Shown: in pieces, positions 19,127 to 28,353 of the stretch | Layout of the letters: each line of letters opens with the position of its first letter | How positions within the stretch are numbered: the first letter of the stretch is position 1 | Source of the DNA: G963675935 sp963675935 | GTDB lineage: Bacteria > Planctomycetota > Planctomycetia > Pirellulales > Thermoguttaceae | DNA: 64,000 nt | Direction: 5' to 3' | Assembly (NCBI GenBank): GCA_963675935.2 | Contig: OY780964.2 | Coordinates: forward strand, 310,001-374,000 | Translations under genes and position numbers: made by a program | Notes under the pieces: generated by a model | The model's input: the letters and a program-made list of their open reading frames with translations, nothing else | Database searches by the model: none | Told to the model about the DNA's origin: nothing

Positions 19127-19957
19127 TTACCGCCGGATGCCCGCGCCGTAGACGCTCGGGGTCGAATCGCTCCATCCGACGACCGGCGCGTCGGACGACA
19201 TGACGAAGATTTCGACACGGCGGTTCTTCTGGCGATCCGAGGCCGTCGCGTTCGACGCGACCGGCTGATACGGACCGAAACCGGCCACGCCCAGCCGCGC
19301 CTGCGGCATTCCCGCCCGCTTCATCCGATCGGCGACGGCCAGAGCACGAGCCGCGCTCAAATGAAAATTGTTCGGATACTTCTCGCGGGTTTCGCCGCCG
19401 GTGATCGATTGGTTGTCGGTATGGCCGGCGACCATGATCTTCATGTCTCCCGCAGCCGGCGATTTCAGGACGCGGACCAGATCGTCGAGCATTTGTCCGG
19501 CCCCGGATTTCAGCACGGCCTCGCCGCTGTCGAAGAGGATGTCGGTGTCGAGCTTGCTGACGCCGGTCTCGGGATCGAACTGCAAATTGGGGTATCGCCG
19601 CGACAGGTCGGCGAGTTGCCGGCTCAGCTCGGGCGGCAGCTGGCTGCCGCTGAAGGCCGCGCCCTGAAATTGCCGGTAGAGTTCGTCGCGTTCCTGTTGG
19701 TAGAGCGCCAGTTGTTTCTCGTCGAGGCCGGCGCGTTCCTGAAGCAGGGCGAGTTGCTTTTCGCTGCGGATGACGCGGTCTTCCAGCGTGCGGCCGTGGA
19801 CTCGGAGATTGTCGATTTCGGCCAGTTGGGCGCGATTTTGTTCGGCCAGCGCGCGGTTTTCCGTCTGGCAGGCGTTGAACTTCGTGACGGGCACGAACAA
19901 GCAGCCGGGCAGCAGGAGTGCCGTCACGCTGAAAAGCAGCCCGAGCGGCGTCTTCAT
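19127..19957 (-). CDS. OmpA-family peptidoglycan-binding lipoprotein
   Basis: 276 residues. N-terminal lipoprotein signal peptide with lipobox LLPGC (Cys19). Residues 35-95 are a coiled coil (repeated Gln/Glu/Leu heptads). Residues about 130-260 are an OmpA-C domain: LDTDILFDSGEAVLKS, VAGHTDNQSI, AARALAVADRMKRAG and RQKNRRVEIFV, whose Asp and Arg bind diaminopimelate. It likely ties the outer membrane to peptidoglycan. No Pal/Tol partners adjoin it. Confidence 0.88.
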   Translation of the reverse strand: MKTPLGLLFSVTALLLPGCLFVPVTKFNACQTENRALAEQNRAQLAEIDNLRVHGRTLEDRVIRSEKQLALLQERAGLDEKQLALYQQERDELYRQFQGAAFSGSQLPPELSRQLADLSRRYPNLQFDPETGVSKLDTDILFDSGEAVLKSGAGQMLDDLVRVLKSPAAGDMKIMVAGHTDNQSITGGETREKYPNNFHLSAARALAVADRMKRAGMPQARLGVAGFGPYQPVASNATASDRQKNRRVEIFVMSSDAPVVGWSDSTPSVYGAGIRR

Positions 19958-20076
19958 GGTTCGGCTCCTTCAACGCCGGTAAGTCCGGTAGGTGACAAGA
20001 AAAGAATGGTCGCTTGTATCAAAAATTGGCGACGGCCGCAAGGCGGAAATGCAACATGTTTTTGGGTTCTTGGGAG

Positions 20077-23019
20077 TCACTCGAACACCAATTGCCCAAA
20101 ACCGTCGGGCAGCGCGACGACCGCGGCCGGCGTGCTCCACGACTGGAACCCCACGCCCGGCACAACGCGCTGGACACCGACCGCCCAAACGTCGCCCGGC
20201 CGGATCGAGCGGCCGACAAGCTCGGCCAGGGGAATGGCCGCCTCGGCCGTCCACTCCCCCCGTTCCCGCCGCGAGGCGACGAACCACGCCGGGTTCCACG
20301 TCGAATCGCCCCAGCAACCGTCGTTGGTCCAACCGCGATCGTCGATCGCCAGACGATAATAGGTGAAGTAGTCGCGGTCGATGTCCAAAAACACTTCCAC
20401 GCGGTCGTGGGCCGAGAGGTCGCCGTCGCGCGGCCGGCGCGATGGCCCGGCGGTTTTGTCGTCGCTTTCCTCCGCTCGCTTGCCGTCGCCGGCCTTCGCC
20501 TGACATCGAATCGCCAGATAAAGAAACTCGTCGTCGTGGGCCATCATCACCGCCGAGGGCCAATCGCCGTCGTCGTGCTGGGCGCTTTGCAACGGAGAGG
20601 GCGACGCCTTTTTCCAAACGGGATCGTCCAACACTCCGTCGAGACGCGGCTTGGCCTCGGCCCGCGCGCAGGTCAACCGCGGCTTTAGCGTGGACGTTCG
20701 GCCCTTCGCCGCGGCGTCGCTCGATCGCAATTCGCTCTGTGCGCACGCCCACCAGCCGTCGCCGCTGTCGCGTGTTTGAGACTGGTACAATTTTTCGGCC
20801 TCGCGCGTCTGCGTCAATCCGCGATAGGCCGCGGCCAAGGGGAATCGCACCGCCGGCTCGACCGACCGCTCGAACCGCGTCCGCTCGATTTCCTTTCCCA
20901 TCGCCACGGCTCGCTCGAAACGTCTCGTCAGCCGCGAGGGGTCGCACCGCTCGCGCAGCGCGGCCTCGCCGCTGGCATGGTATTGAAGGAGCCACTCCGC
21001 GGCTCGCGGCGTGATCGCATGATGCGGATAACGCTGGATCAGCGATTGAAACGTCTCGGCCGCGGCCGGCCAGCGACCGCCGCGATAATACTGATCGGCC
21101 AGTTGGTAGACGATTTGGCCCGCGCTCTCGGGATCGAGGTCGCGGGTCAAATCATCGAGTTGGGCCAACAACTGCTCGGGCGAAAACGTGCCGCGTTCGG
21201 CCAGTCCCAAAATCGCCTGGACGTGCCGGCGTTTGACGGCGATGCGTTGCAGCAGGTCGCCGCGTTCGGCGGACGAAGGCGTCGTGGTTCGCCGCGCCTC
21301 GCCGCCCGGCGCCAGCCCGAGTCCGCCCAAGAAATCGCGGCGGTTCAATTCGCCGTCGGCGCCGCCGGCCAGCGAGCGGAAGGCCAGCGTCTCGGGCGAA
21401 GGCGAATAACCGTCGTCGAGCAGCCCTCGCGGATCGGCTGCGGCTTCGGCCGCCGATCGGCCCAACGAAGGCATGTACTGCGAAGTGGTCAGGTCGCACG
21501 TGCCGCGCGCCCCGGGCGACATCGTCGCGAAAACCCGCTTTACCTGCCACGGCTTCAGACCGGCATCGGCCAGTTGATCGGGAAACGCCGTGGCCTCGGC
21601 CGCTTGAGCCACGGCCTGCACGACCGCTTGATGGACCAGCGCGACGGCCGGATCGTCGTCCTCGCGTCGTGCGTCGTGCGTCACGATGGCCTCGGGCCGC
21701 CAGACGCGAATTTGCCGGACGATGCGGGCTTGCAGAGCGTCCAGCCCTCGCCCGGCGTGAATGCCGTCCCATGCCGCGACGATCTCGCGTGAGTTGACGC
21801 GAAGCCCGGCCTGCCGCAGCGGAAACTGCCATGCCGCGGAAGTCGCCGAGCCGCCGACGCGAACCACCGCTTCGTGCAGCCGATCCAACGCCGGAACGTC
21901 GTCGCGCGGGGCGATCTCGATGTCGCGGCGGCCCAATGTTTCAACCGCCGTCAGATAACCATCGTTGCCGGCAAGCCGTGAGATCAGTTCGAGCGGCACG
22001 TCGCCCGGCTCGGTAAAAATCGCCAGAAGCGCGGCCCGGGAGCCTCCGCCGCGCTGCCGCTGCCAAGTCTGGCCGCCGTCGGCAGTGGCCAGAATCACGC
22101 CGAGTTCACCCGCCGCGAAGCCGTGCTGGTCATCGACAAATGTCATCGCACGAAGCGGCACGACGGAGCCGGTGTCAAAAATGTTCCAAGTTTTTCCGGC
22201 GTCGGGAGTATAAAAAACCCGCGTGCCGGGCGAACCGGCGATCCAACACTTCGGCCCGCGAACGGCCAGCGCGGCAAAGTCGAAATGCCGCGCGGCCTTG
22301 GGCAACTCGGGCGACGATACCGCGACGTTTTGCAAACTGAACAGTTGCGCCAATCCGCCTTCGCCGACCAGCCAGCCGTAGCTGGGCGAAAGCAAGCGGG
22401 CAGCCGTGAGACCGCGCAGCTCCGCAGCGTCAGCGCGGGCCGATTCCAATTCGCCGACGAGCGAGAAGGCCAGCGAACCGTTCCGGCCGACGACGGCGCC
22501 GCGGCGCGAATCGAGAAAATCTCCGGCCAAAAAGCCGGTCGAATTCACCCCGGGCTGCGGTCGCCAGCTTTGCCCTCCGTCGTCGGTGGCGAATACGCCG
22601 CCCACAAACATCGCCGAGCGGCAGCCGATGGCCCAGCCATGCCCTCCGTCGAAAAAACCGATACGCCGCAACGTGGGCAGTTGAAGATTGGGGTTGTGCG
22701 TCCAGGTTTGACCGCCGTCGCCGGTGAACAACACGACGCCCGAACCGGCGTGCGTGTATGGATGCGAAAAACCGCCGGCCGCGACGCCGACCTGCTCGTT
22801 GTGGAACCAAACGCTCGACAGCGTGCAATCGACGCCGGAGTTTTGCGGTTGCCAGCGCCGTCCGCCGTCTTCGGTGCGCAGAACGACGCCGCGGTCGCCG
22901 ACGGCCCAGCCTTTTTGCGGATCGACGAAGCGGATGTCGTTCAACCGAGTGTCGGCGGGAGCGGCGTTTGTCGCGCCGGGCAGTGTCGAAAGCAGTGCTA
23001 GCAGGATCGGGCCGAGCAT
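20077..23019 (-). CDS. Secreted Ycf48-like propeller protein with PIG-L-like and CBM9-like regions
   Basis: 980 residues from ATG 23019, followed by a signal peptide. Residues 20-330 are Ycf48/BNR-type propeller blades (GWAVGDRGVVLRTEDGGRRW, GVVLFTGDGGQTW, VFYTPDAGKTWNIF, GVILATADGGQTW). Residues 335-540 resemble the C-terminal half of PIG-L deacetylases (RQIRVWRPEAIVTHD) but lack the metal-binding AHPDDE motif. Residues 640-700 look like a TPR pair. Residues 780-980 resemble a CBM9-type domain (LDGVLDDPVWKKA ... FLYLAIRCQAK ... EVFLDIDRDYFTYY ... WTAEAAIPLAEL). Probably extracytoplasmic and glycan-binding; catalysis is doubtful. Confidence 0.75.
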   Translation of the reverse strand: MLGPILLALLSTLPGATNAAPADTRLNDIRFVDPQKGWAVGDRGVVLRTEDGGRRWQPQNSGVDCTLSSVWFHNEQVGVAAGGFSHPYTHAGSGVVLFTGDGGQTWTHNPNLQLPTLRRIGFFDGGHGWAIGCRSAMFVGGVFATDDGGQSWRPQPGVNSTGFLAGDFLDSRRGAVVGRNGSLAFSLVGELESARADAAELRGLTAARLLSPSYGWLVGEGGLAQLFSLQNVAVSSPELPKAARHFDFAALAVRGPKCWIAGSPGTRVFYTPDAGKTWNIFDTGSVVPLRAMTFVDDQHGFAAGELGVILATADGGQTWQRQRGGGSRAALLAIFTEPGDVPLELISRLAGNDGYLTAVETLGRRDIEIAPRDDVPALDRLHEAVVRVGGSATSAAWQFPLRQAGLRVNSREIVAAWDGIHAGRGLDALQARIVRQIRVWRPEAIVTHDARREDDDPAVALVHQAVVQAVAQAAEATAFPDQLADAGLKPWQVKRVFATMSPGARGTCDLTTSQYMPSLGRSAAEAAADPRGLLDDGYSPSPETLAFRSLAGGADGELNRRDFLGGLGLAPGGEARRTTTPSSAERGDLLQRIAVKRRHVQAILGLAERGTFSPEQLLAQLDDLTRDLDPESAGQIVYQLADQYYRGGRWPAAAETFQSLIQRYPHHAITPRAAEWLLQYHASGEAALRERCDPSRLTRRFERAVAMGKEIERTRFERSVEPAVRFPLAAAYRGLTQTREAEKLYQSQTRDSGDGWWACAQSELRSSDAAAKGRTSTLKPRLTCARAEAKPRLDGVLDDPVWKKASPSPLQSAQHDDGDWPSAVMMAHDDEFLYLAIRCQAKAGDGKRAEESDDKTAGPSRRPRDGDLSAHDRVEVFLDIDRDYFTYYRLAIDDRGWTNDGCWGDSTWNPAWFVASRRERGEWTAEAAIPLAELVGRSIRPGDVWAVGVQRVVPGVGFQSWSTPAAVVALPDGFGQLVFE

Positions 23020-23071
23020 GGCGGCATTGTACCGTCCGGTGGACGTTGCGGGCAATCCGAGTTCAGGAGAA

Positions 23072-23214
23072 CTGCAGAGTCGCATTTTTGGGGATAGATG
23101 GGAAAAACCGTCATTCTGAGCGCAGCGAAGAATCTCGTTGGCCCGCAGGAACTTACGCTTTTGCCACGGAGATTCTTCGCTGCGCTCAGAATGACGGTTT
23201 CCTGGACTTTGCAG
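23072..23214. repeat. Long form of the GTCATTCTGAGCG repeat, copy A
   Basis: 143 bp bounded by CTGCAGAGTC and GACTTTGCAG, with the 27-bp arms at 23110-23136 and 23169-23195. It sits 5' of the moxR gene and matches 40378-40521 along its length. Confidence 0.9.
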
Positions 23215-23303
23215 ATATCCTGAATCCGAATCGAAGGGATTTGCCAGGAAGCGGATTTCCCGGTACGATGGGCATTACAGCCCGGAAACAAGGATAACCT
23301 CCC

Positions 23304-24248
23304 ATGAATCAAGACCTCTTCAACCGCGTCACCACCGAAATTCGCAAAATCTACGTCGGGCAAGATGAGTTGGTGCTAGGCACGTTGGTCGCCCTGTTCT
23401 CGAACGGCCATGTGCTGATCGAAAGCGTGCCGGGCTTGGGCAAGACGCTCTTCGTCCGCACGTTGGGCCGCGTGCTGGGCTGCCGCTTCGGCCGCATCCA
23501 ATTCACCGCCGACCTCATGCCCTCCGACATCACCGGGGCGCCGGTCTTCGACATGAAGACGCAGGAGTTCCGTTTTCGGCCCGGCCCGGTGTTCACGCAA
23601 CTGCTGCTGGCCGACGAAATCAACCGCTCGCCGGCCAAGACGCACGCCGCGTTGCTCGAAGTGATGCAGGAACATCGCGTGACGGTCGAGGGCGCCGCCC
23701 ACAAGCTCGAACGCCCGTTCCTCGTCATGGCCACGCAGAATCCGATCGAGTCGGAGGGCACCTACAATCTGCCCGAGGCCCAGCTCGACCGCTTCATGTT
23801 CAAGCTGGTCATCAACTATCCGAGCGTCGAAGAGGAGTTGCGCGTGTTGGAGATGCACGGCACACAGGTCGAGATCGACAGCCGGCTCGAAGAATTGCAG
23901 ACGGTCACCAATCCCGAGGAAATCGTCGAGACCGCGCGACGGAACGGCGGCGTGACGATCGACCCGAAGCTGTTTGCCTACATCAACTCGCTCGTGCGTG
24001 CAACGCGGGAATGGCCGCAATTTCATCTGGGGGCGTCGCCGCGCGCCGGCATCGCGTTGGTGCAAGGGGCCCGGACGTTGGCGGCTTTTCGCGGGCGCGA
24101 TTATGCCGTGCCCGACGACGTGGTCGAACTGGCCCTGCCGGTGCTGCGACATCGCGTGATCCTCTCGGCCGAGGCGGAAGTGGAAGGCCACGCGGTTGAC
24201 GACCTGTTGGGCGAAGTGATCCGCTCGGTGGAGGTGCCGCGGCTTTGA
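23304..24248 (+). CDS. MoxR-family AAA+ ATPase
   Basis: 314 residues. Walker A is PGLGKT at 43-48, Walker B LLADEINRSP near 103-112, sensor 1 MATQNPIE around 143-150, and sensor 2 ASPRAG near 244. MoxR ATPases act with a DUF58 protein and often VWA-domain proteins in metal insertion or protein maturation at the envelope. The DUF58 gene follows with a 4-bp overlap. Start ATG 23304 with AGGAT upstream. Confidence 0.93.
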   Translation: MNQDLFNRVTTEIRKIYVGQDELVLGTLVALFSNGHVLIESVPGLGKTLFVRTLGRVLGCRFGRIQFTADLMPSDITGAPVFDMKTQEFRFRPGPVFTQLLLADEINRSPAKTHAALLEVMQEHRVTVEGAAHKLERPFLVMATQNPIESEGTYNLPEAQLDRFMFKLVINYPSVEEELRVLEMHGTQVEIDSRLEELQTVTNPEEIVETARRNGGVTIDPKLFAYINSLVRATREWPQFHLGASPRAGIALVQGARTLAAFRGRDYAVPDDVVELALPVLRHRVILSAEAEVEGHAVDDLLGEVIRSVEVPRL

Positions 24249-25648
24249 CCCCCTTCGCGCTCATGCTGTTGAAACTGGCGGCCGTCGCCCTGCCGTTGGC
24301 AGCGCTCGCGTGGACGCTGCGGGTTTATCCCCGGCCGCGCATGGTTTTCGCGGCGCTCGCGCCGGCAGCGGCGGTTTGGGCCATTCTCATTTCGCCCGAG
24401 ATGATCTGGGCCGTGACGGCCATCGACGCCGCGCTGATCGTGCTGGTTGCGGCCGACCTCTTCACCCTGCCGCGTCGGAAGTGGCTCTCGGTCGAACGCA
24501 CGGCCGGGCGCATCGCCTCGCTGCGGCGCAGCCATCCGGTGTCGCTGGTGGTGTTGAACCACGGGCCGCGCGCGGCGTCGATCGAGCTGCGCGACGGCGT
24601 GCCACACAAATTGAACCCACGGCCGGCCGAATTTTCGTTGAGCCTGACGCCGCGGAGCCGTTCGACGCTGCATTACGCGCTCGAGCCGAGCCGGCGAGGC
24701 GCGTTCGAGATCGATCGGGTACACGTCAGGGCGCGCAGTCGGCTGGGTTTTTGGAATCGGTTGCTCGAATATCCGGCGGCGACGCCCGTTCATGTTTATC
24801 CCGATATGCGGCAGCTTTCGGAATATGCCCTGTTGGCCCGGACTAACCGCCTGAGCCTGATGGGAGTGCGCCGCGCCCGGCGCATCGGGCAAGACCACGA
24901 CTTCGAGCGGCTCCGCGACTACGAACTCGACGACAATTATCGGCACATCGACTGGCGAGCCACGGCCCGGCGGCGCAAGCTCACCGTCAAGGATTTTCAG
25001 GTCAGCCAGAGCCAGCGGATCGTTTTTCTGATCGACTGCGGGCGGATGATGACGAACGAGGCCTCCGGCGTCAGTCTGTTGGACCACTCGGTCAACGCCA
25101 TGCTCATGCTGGCCTACGTGGCGTTGCGGCAGGGCGACGACGTAGGCATGATCGCGTTTTCCGACGAGGTTCACAGTTTCGTGCCGCCGCGCGGCGGCAT
25201 GAACCAAATGAACCGCTTGCTGCACGCGACGTTTAACCGATTCCCGCGGCTGGTCGAATCGCGCTACGATCAAGCGTTTCGCTATTTGGCCTCGCATTGC
25301 CGCCGGCGGTCGCTGGTCGTGCTGACCACCAACGTGATTGACCAGGTGAACGTCGGCCAGATCGACCGCTACTTGGCGAACCTCGTGGGGCGACACTTGC
25401 CGCTGGGCATTTTGCTGCGCGATCGGCGGATGTTCGACGCCGCCGACACCGCCGATACCGCTGATACCAATGGCGTCGGCCGGCAATTTTGGCGCACCGC
25501 GGCTGCGGCCGACATTCTCGCGTGGCGAGCCGGGGCCATCGCCGACCTACGGCGGAAGGGCGTACTCATGCTCGACGTGTTTCCCGAGGAAATGACCGCC
25601 CCGCTGGTCAATCGCTATCTCGACATCAAGGCGCGGCACTTGCTGTAG
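24245..25648 (+). CDS. DUF58 protein, MoxR partner
   Basis: 467 residues from TTG 24245, overlapping the moxR stop (TTGA); ATG 24263 is an alternative. Two N-terminal TM segments (residues 6-22 and 31-78). A beta domain of the DUF11/immunoglobulin type follows. The DUF58 signature is DHDFERLRDYELDDNYRHID near residue 218, followed by WRATARR, and a VWA-like fold begins at VFLIDCG near 260. The ADTADTADT tract (25441-25467) is a 9-bp tandem repeat. The VWA-type genes often found after DUF58 are missing here. Confidence 0.9.
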   Translation: MTPFALMLLKLAAVALPLAALAWTLRVYPRPRMVFAALAPAAAVWAILISPEMIWAVTAIDAALIVLVAADLFTLPRRKWLSVERTAGRIASLRRSHPVSLVVLNHGPRAASIELRDGVPHKLNPRPAEFSLSLTPRSRSTLHYALEPSRRGAFEIDRVHVRARSRLGFWNRLLEYPAATPVHVYPDMRQLSEYALLARTNRLSLMGVRRARRIGQDHDFERLRDYELDDNYRHIDWRATARRRKLTVKDFQVSQSQRIVFLIDCGRMMTNEASGVSLLDHSVNAMLMLAYVALRQGDDVGMIAFSDEVHSFVPPRGGMNQMNRLLHATFNRFPRLVESRYDQAFRYLASHCRRRSLVVLTTNVIDQVNVGQIDRYLANLVGRHLPLGILLRDRRMFDAADTADTADTNGVGRQFWRTAAAADILAWRAGAIADLRRKGVLMLDVFPEEMTAPLVNRYLDIKARHLL

Positions 25649-25656
25649 GGCGAACT

Positions 25657-26586
25657 TTACCCGCCCTTCGGCAACCGATCCGTCATCGCGCGAACCTTCT
25701 GAAGGGCTTGCGTCTGCATGTCGCGCTCGGGCACTTTTTCGGCCGTTTTTTCGGCCAGCGCGAGCGTTTCGTGCGCCTTGGTGCGATAGCCCGCCTCGGA
25801 AAGTCGCTCGGCCACGTCGCACTGGGCAAATACCCTTGTGTAGGGCGATTCCACCTTCGCGGCCGATTCCAAAGCCAAATCGAATGTTTTGGCGGCGGCT
25901 TGCTCGTCTATCTCGCTCTGTTTCACCGCGATCTCGGCCAGGGCCAGGCTGCGTTTCCTGGGGTCTTCAACCGAATTGGCCAATTTCATCGCAACTCCGA
26001 GAACCCGATCGCGCTGACCGGCATTGTCGATTTTCTGATACGCCTTTGCAATCGCACAGAGCGCGGCGGTTTTTCTCGACAACTCCTCGACCTTTTCGAC
26101 CAGCTTTTCGGCCGATTGAAGCGTCGCCGCCGCGGCGTCGGCGTCTTTGGCCGCGCTTTGGGCCTCGGCCACGCGGGCCAACGCGGCGGCACGGGCGTCG
26201 AGCGACTCGACCTTGCCGGCCGATTCCAAAGCCGCGTCAATAATGCGGCGCGCGGCCGAACGGTCGTCTGTCGCGGCGTGGGCCTCCGCCAAAAACGCCA
26301 ACGCATCGGCGCGGGCGGCCGCGTCGTCGATCGAGTCGCAATCTTTCCGGGCGAGCGCCAATGTGCTTTCGGCTCCCGCGCTGTCTTGCGCCTTGCCCTG
26401 CTTGCAACCGATTTCGGTCAGTGCCTTGGCGCGAAGTTCAACGTCGGTTTCCTGCTGGGCCTGGGCGATTTGCTCTTGGAAGGAAAGTTCGCCGCCGGCC
26501 GGCGCGGGCGTCGTCGGACGGTTGCACCCGATCAAGAGAAGCCCCAGGAAAAATGTTCCCGCCAAGAGTACGCACGGTCGCAACAT
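25657..26586 (-). CDS. Lipoprotein of tandem helical (TPR-like) repeats
   Basis: 309 residues from ATG 26586 (MLRPCVLLAG); lipobox LLIGC at about residue 20. After that the protein is wholly helical and Ala/Glu-rich with about six TPR-like units of 35-40 residues (for example AAARADALAFLAEAHAATDD and RKRSLALAEIAVKQSEID). No catalytic motif. A periplasmic or outer-membrane scaffold is plausible. Convergent with DUF58, 8 bp apart. Confidence 0.7.
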   Translation of the reverse strand: MLRPCVLLAGTFFLGLLLIGCNRPTTPAPAGGELSFQEQIAQAQQETDVELRAKALTEIGCKQGKAQDSAGAESTLALARKDCDSIDDAAARADALAFLAEAHAATDDRSAARRIIDAALESAGKVESLDARAAALARVAEAQSAAKDADAAAATLQSAEKLVEKVEELSRKTAALCAIAKAYQKIDNAGQRDRVLGVAMKLANSVEDPRKRSLALAEIAVKQSEIDEQAAAKTFDLALESAAKVESPYTRVFAQCDVAERLSEAGYRTKAHETLALAEKTAEKVPERDMQTQALQKVRAMTDRLPKGG

Positions 26587-26623
26587 GATGGATGCTCGAT
26601 TCAAGATTCGCTCCTCTATTGGC

Positions 26624-27085
26624 TCATGCAAATACATCGCTCCACTCTCTCGTTAAAACAAATTGCGATAGATGCTTGCGATTGGTGGTGATGACAATTC
26701 CACCGACAGATATGGCTTGTGCCGCAAGGATCACATCGCCATCTAACGCCTCTTTATCGGCCGTTGGAGTTCCTTGATGTCGGCTTTTGGCCCAAAGTTC
26801 AGCGGCCTGATGCATGATTTCCGTATCCAAGGGCAAATAATCAAGCAATCGTTCCAGATCGTCCAATCTCTCGATGCTGCGGAGGGATGCTTGGCCTTTG
26901 CGAATCAAGTGCAACAGTTTGCGGCGCAGTTCATAATCAGCGATTTCCGGAATGAATACCTTCTTGGACTCGTCAACCTGCCGCAACAATCGAGCCAACC
27001 ACGCAACGACAGGGCGATTCTGCTCACTGCGAGGGTGGCAAAGTTGTCCCAACACACCTGTGTCAAGAACCAGATTCATCGGCAT
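26624..27085 (-). CDS. PIN-domain ribonuclease toxin (VapC-like)
   Basis: 153 residues. PIN acidic residues appear in order: Asp8 in LVLDTGVL, Glu47/Glu52 in IPEIADYELR, and Asp115/Asp117 in ALDGDVILAAQA. Family activity is Mg-dependent RNase, often on tRNA. Overlaps the upstream small gene by 23 bp, as toxins often overlap their antitoxins. Start may be ATG 27085 or 27079. Apparently the only intact VapC of the window. Confidence 0.85.
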   Translation of the reverse strand: MPMNLVLDTGVLGQLCHPRSEQNRPVVAWLARLLRQVDESKKVFIPEIADYELRRKLLHLIRKGQASLRSIERLDDLERLLDYLPLDTEIMHQAAELWAKSRHQGTPTADKEALDGDVILAAQAISVGGIVITTNRKHLSQFVLTREWSDVFA

Positions 27086-27254
27086 CGTGGCACCGCAAGC
27101 TGTCGTCTTTCAATTCCTGCTCCAGCACCGACCATACACGGTCGTCGTAGTCCGGCTCTTCCCGCATCCACTTATCCAACAGCAACGCAGCCATGACATA
27201 CCGTCGGCTGGCATTCGTGGGACTAGGCGTCATCTCAATAGATACCTGGGACAT
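27063..27254 (-). CDS. Probable VapB-like antitoxin for the PIN toxin
   Basis: 63 residues from ATG 27254 (MSQVSIEM), which has a G-run 4 bases upstream; an ATG further up lacks one. Acidic C-terminal half (WMREEPDYDDRVWSVLEQEL). No classical AbrB or RHH motif is obvious. The assignment rests on size, acidity, and overlap with the toxin. Confidence 0.6.
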   Translation of the reverse strand: MSQVSIEMTPSPTNASRRYVMAALLLDKWMREEPDYDDRVWSVLEQELKDDSLRCHDADESGS

Positions 27255-27373
27255 ATACCCCCCCATGTGTGCGATGAACTCGGGCAATCATCACCTATTC
27301 CATTATGTCCTAAAACATCTTTCGTGGCAAACCATTGCCAAAGCTCTCAAAACAACCGTGTAGCATCAATAGA

Positions 27374-28285
27374 TTATCGAGCCATCCAATCAACATTCGA
27401 CATTTCCGAAAGAGCCAAATGTAGGGCCTGCGTGCCATCGCGCCCGCGGCCGTGCGCCAGGAGCGACACATAGAGCTGCTCGGCCAAGGCCAAGCCGGGC
27501 AAGCAAAGCCGCATCCGCCGGGCTTCGGCAAGCGCGATGCCCAAGTCTTTGACGAAATGCTCGACGAAAAAGCCCGGGGCGAAATTGTTGGCCAAAATCC
27601 GCGTGCCGAGATTCGCAAGCGACCAACTGCCCGCCGCGCCGCCGCCGACCGAGCGCATCACGGCGTCCATGTCGAGGCCCGCGCGATAGGCGTACAACAA
27701 AGCCTCGCAGACGCCGATCATGTTCGTGGCGATCAGGATTTGATTGACCATTTTCGCGTGCTGGCCGGCGCCGGGTGGGCCTTGGCGCACTACGGTTTTG
27801 CCCATCGCATTCCAGCACGGGCCAAGAGCCTCGATCGCCTCGGCGTCGCCGCCGATCATGATCGATAGCCTCGCCTCGCGCGCGCCGATGTCGCCGCCGG
27901 AAACCGGGGCATCGAGCGAGATTACTCCGAGTTTCGCGGCCGACGCGGCAATCTCCTCGGCCAGCGACGGCTCGCTCGTGGTCATATCGACGACGACGCA
28001 GCCGGGCCGGCAACCGCTCAAAACGCCGTCGCCGCCCAAAATCACCTCGCGCACGTCGGACGGATAGCCGACCATTGTGAAAACAACATCAGACGCACGG
28101 GCGACTTTTTGCGGCGTGTCGGCCCACGCAGCGCCGGCCGCCAAAAGCGGCTCGGCCTTCGAGCGGGTGCGGTTGAACACGGTGGCCGAAAAGCCCGCGC
28201 GGAGCAAGTGGCCGCACATGCTCGCGCCCATTACGCCCGTGCCGATCCAGCCGATGCGGGTTTTTGGGAGTTGAACGGTTTGCAT
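27374..28285 (-). CDS. Beta-hydroxyacid dehydrogenase (3-hydroxyisobutyrate dehydrogenase family)
   Basis: 303 residues, NAD(P)-dependent. Rossmann motif GTGVMG at 15-20, beta-hydroxyacid signature DAPVSGGDIGA near 125-135, and active-site Lys in AGQHAKMVNQ near 178. Family members oxidise 3-hydroxyisobutyrate, tartronate semialdehyde or glyoxylate derivatives; the substrate is not determined here. Upstream on the same strand is rtcB after 68 bp; the two are unrelated in function. Confidence 0.9.
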   Translation of the reverse strand: MQTVQLPKTRIGWIGTGVMGASMCGHLLRAGFSATVFNRTRSKAEPLLAAGAAWADTPQKVARASDVVFTMVGYPSDVREVILGGDGVLSGCRPGCVVVDMTTSEPSLAEEIAASAAKLGVISLDAPVSGGDIGAREARLSIMIGGDAEAIEALGPCWNAMGKTVVRQGPPGAGQHAKMVNQILIATNMIGVCEALLYAYRAGLDMDAVMRSVGGGAAGSWSLANLGTRILANNFAPGFFVEHFVKDLGIALAEARRMRLCLPGLALAEQLYVSLLAHGRGRDGTQALHLALSEMSNVDWMAR

Positions 28286-28353
28286 GGTGAAGTCGTCCTC
28301 TCTCTTTGCTTATTTGCGAAACCGCGAGCGGTTTTTGGCGAAGCAGCAAGCAG

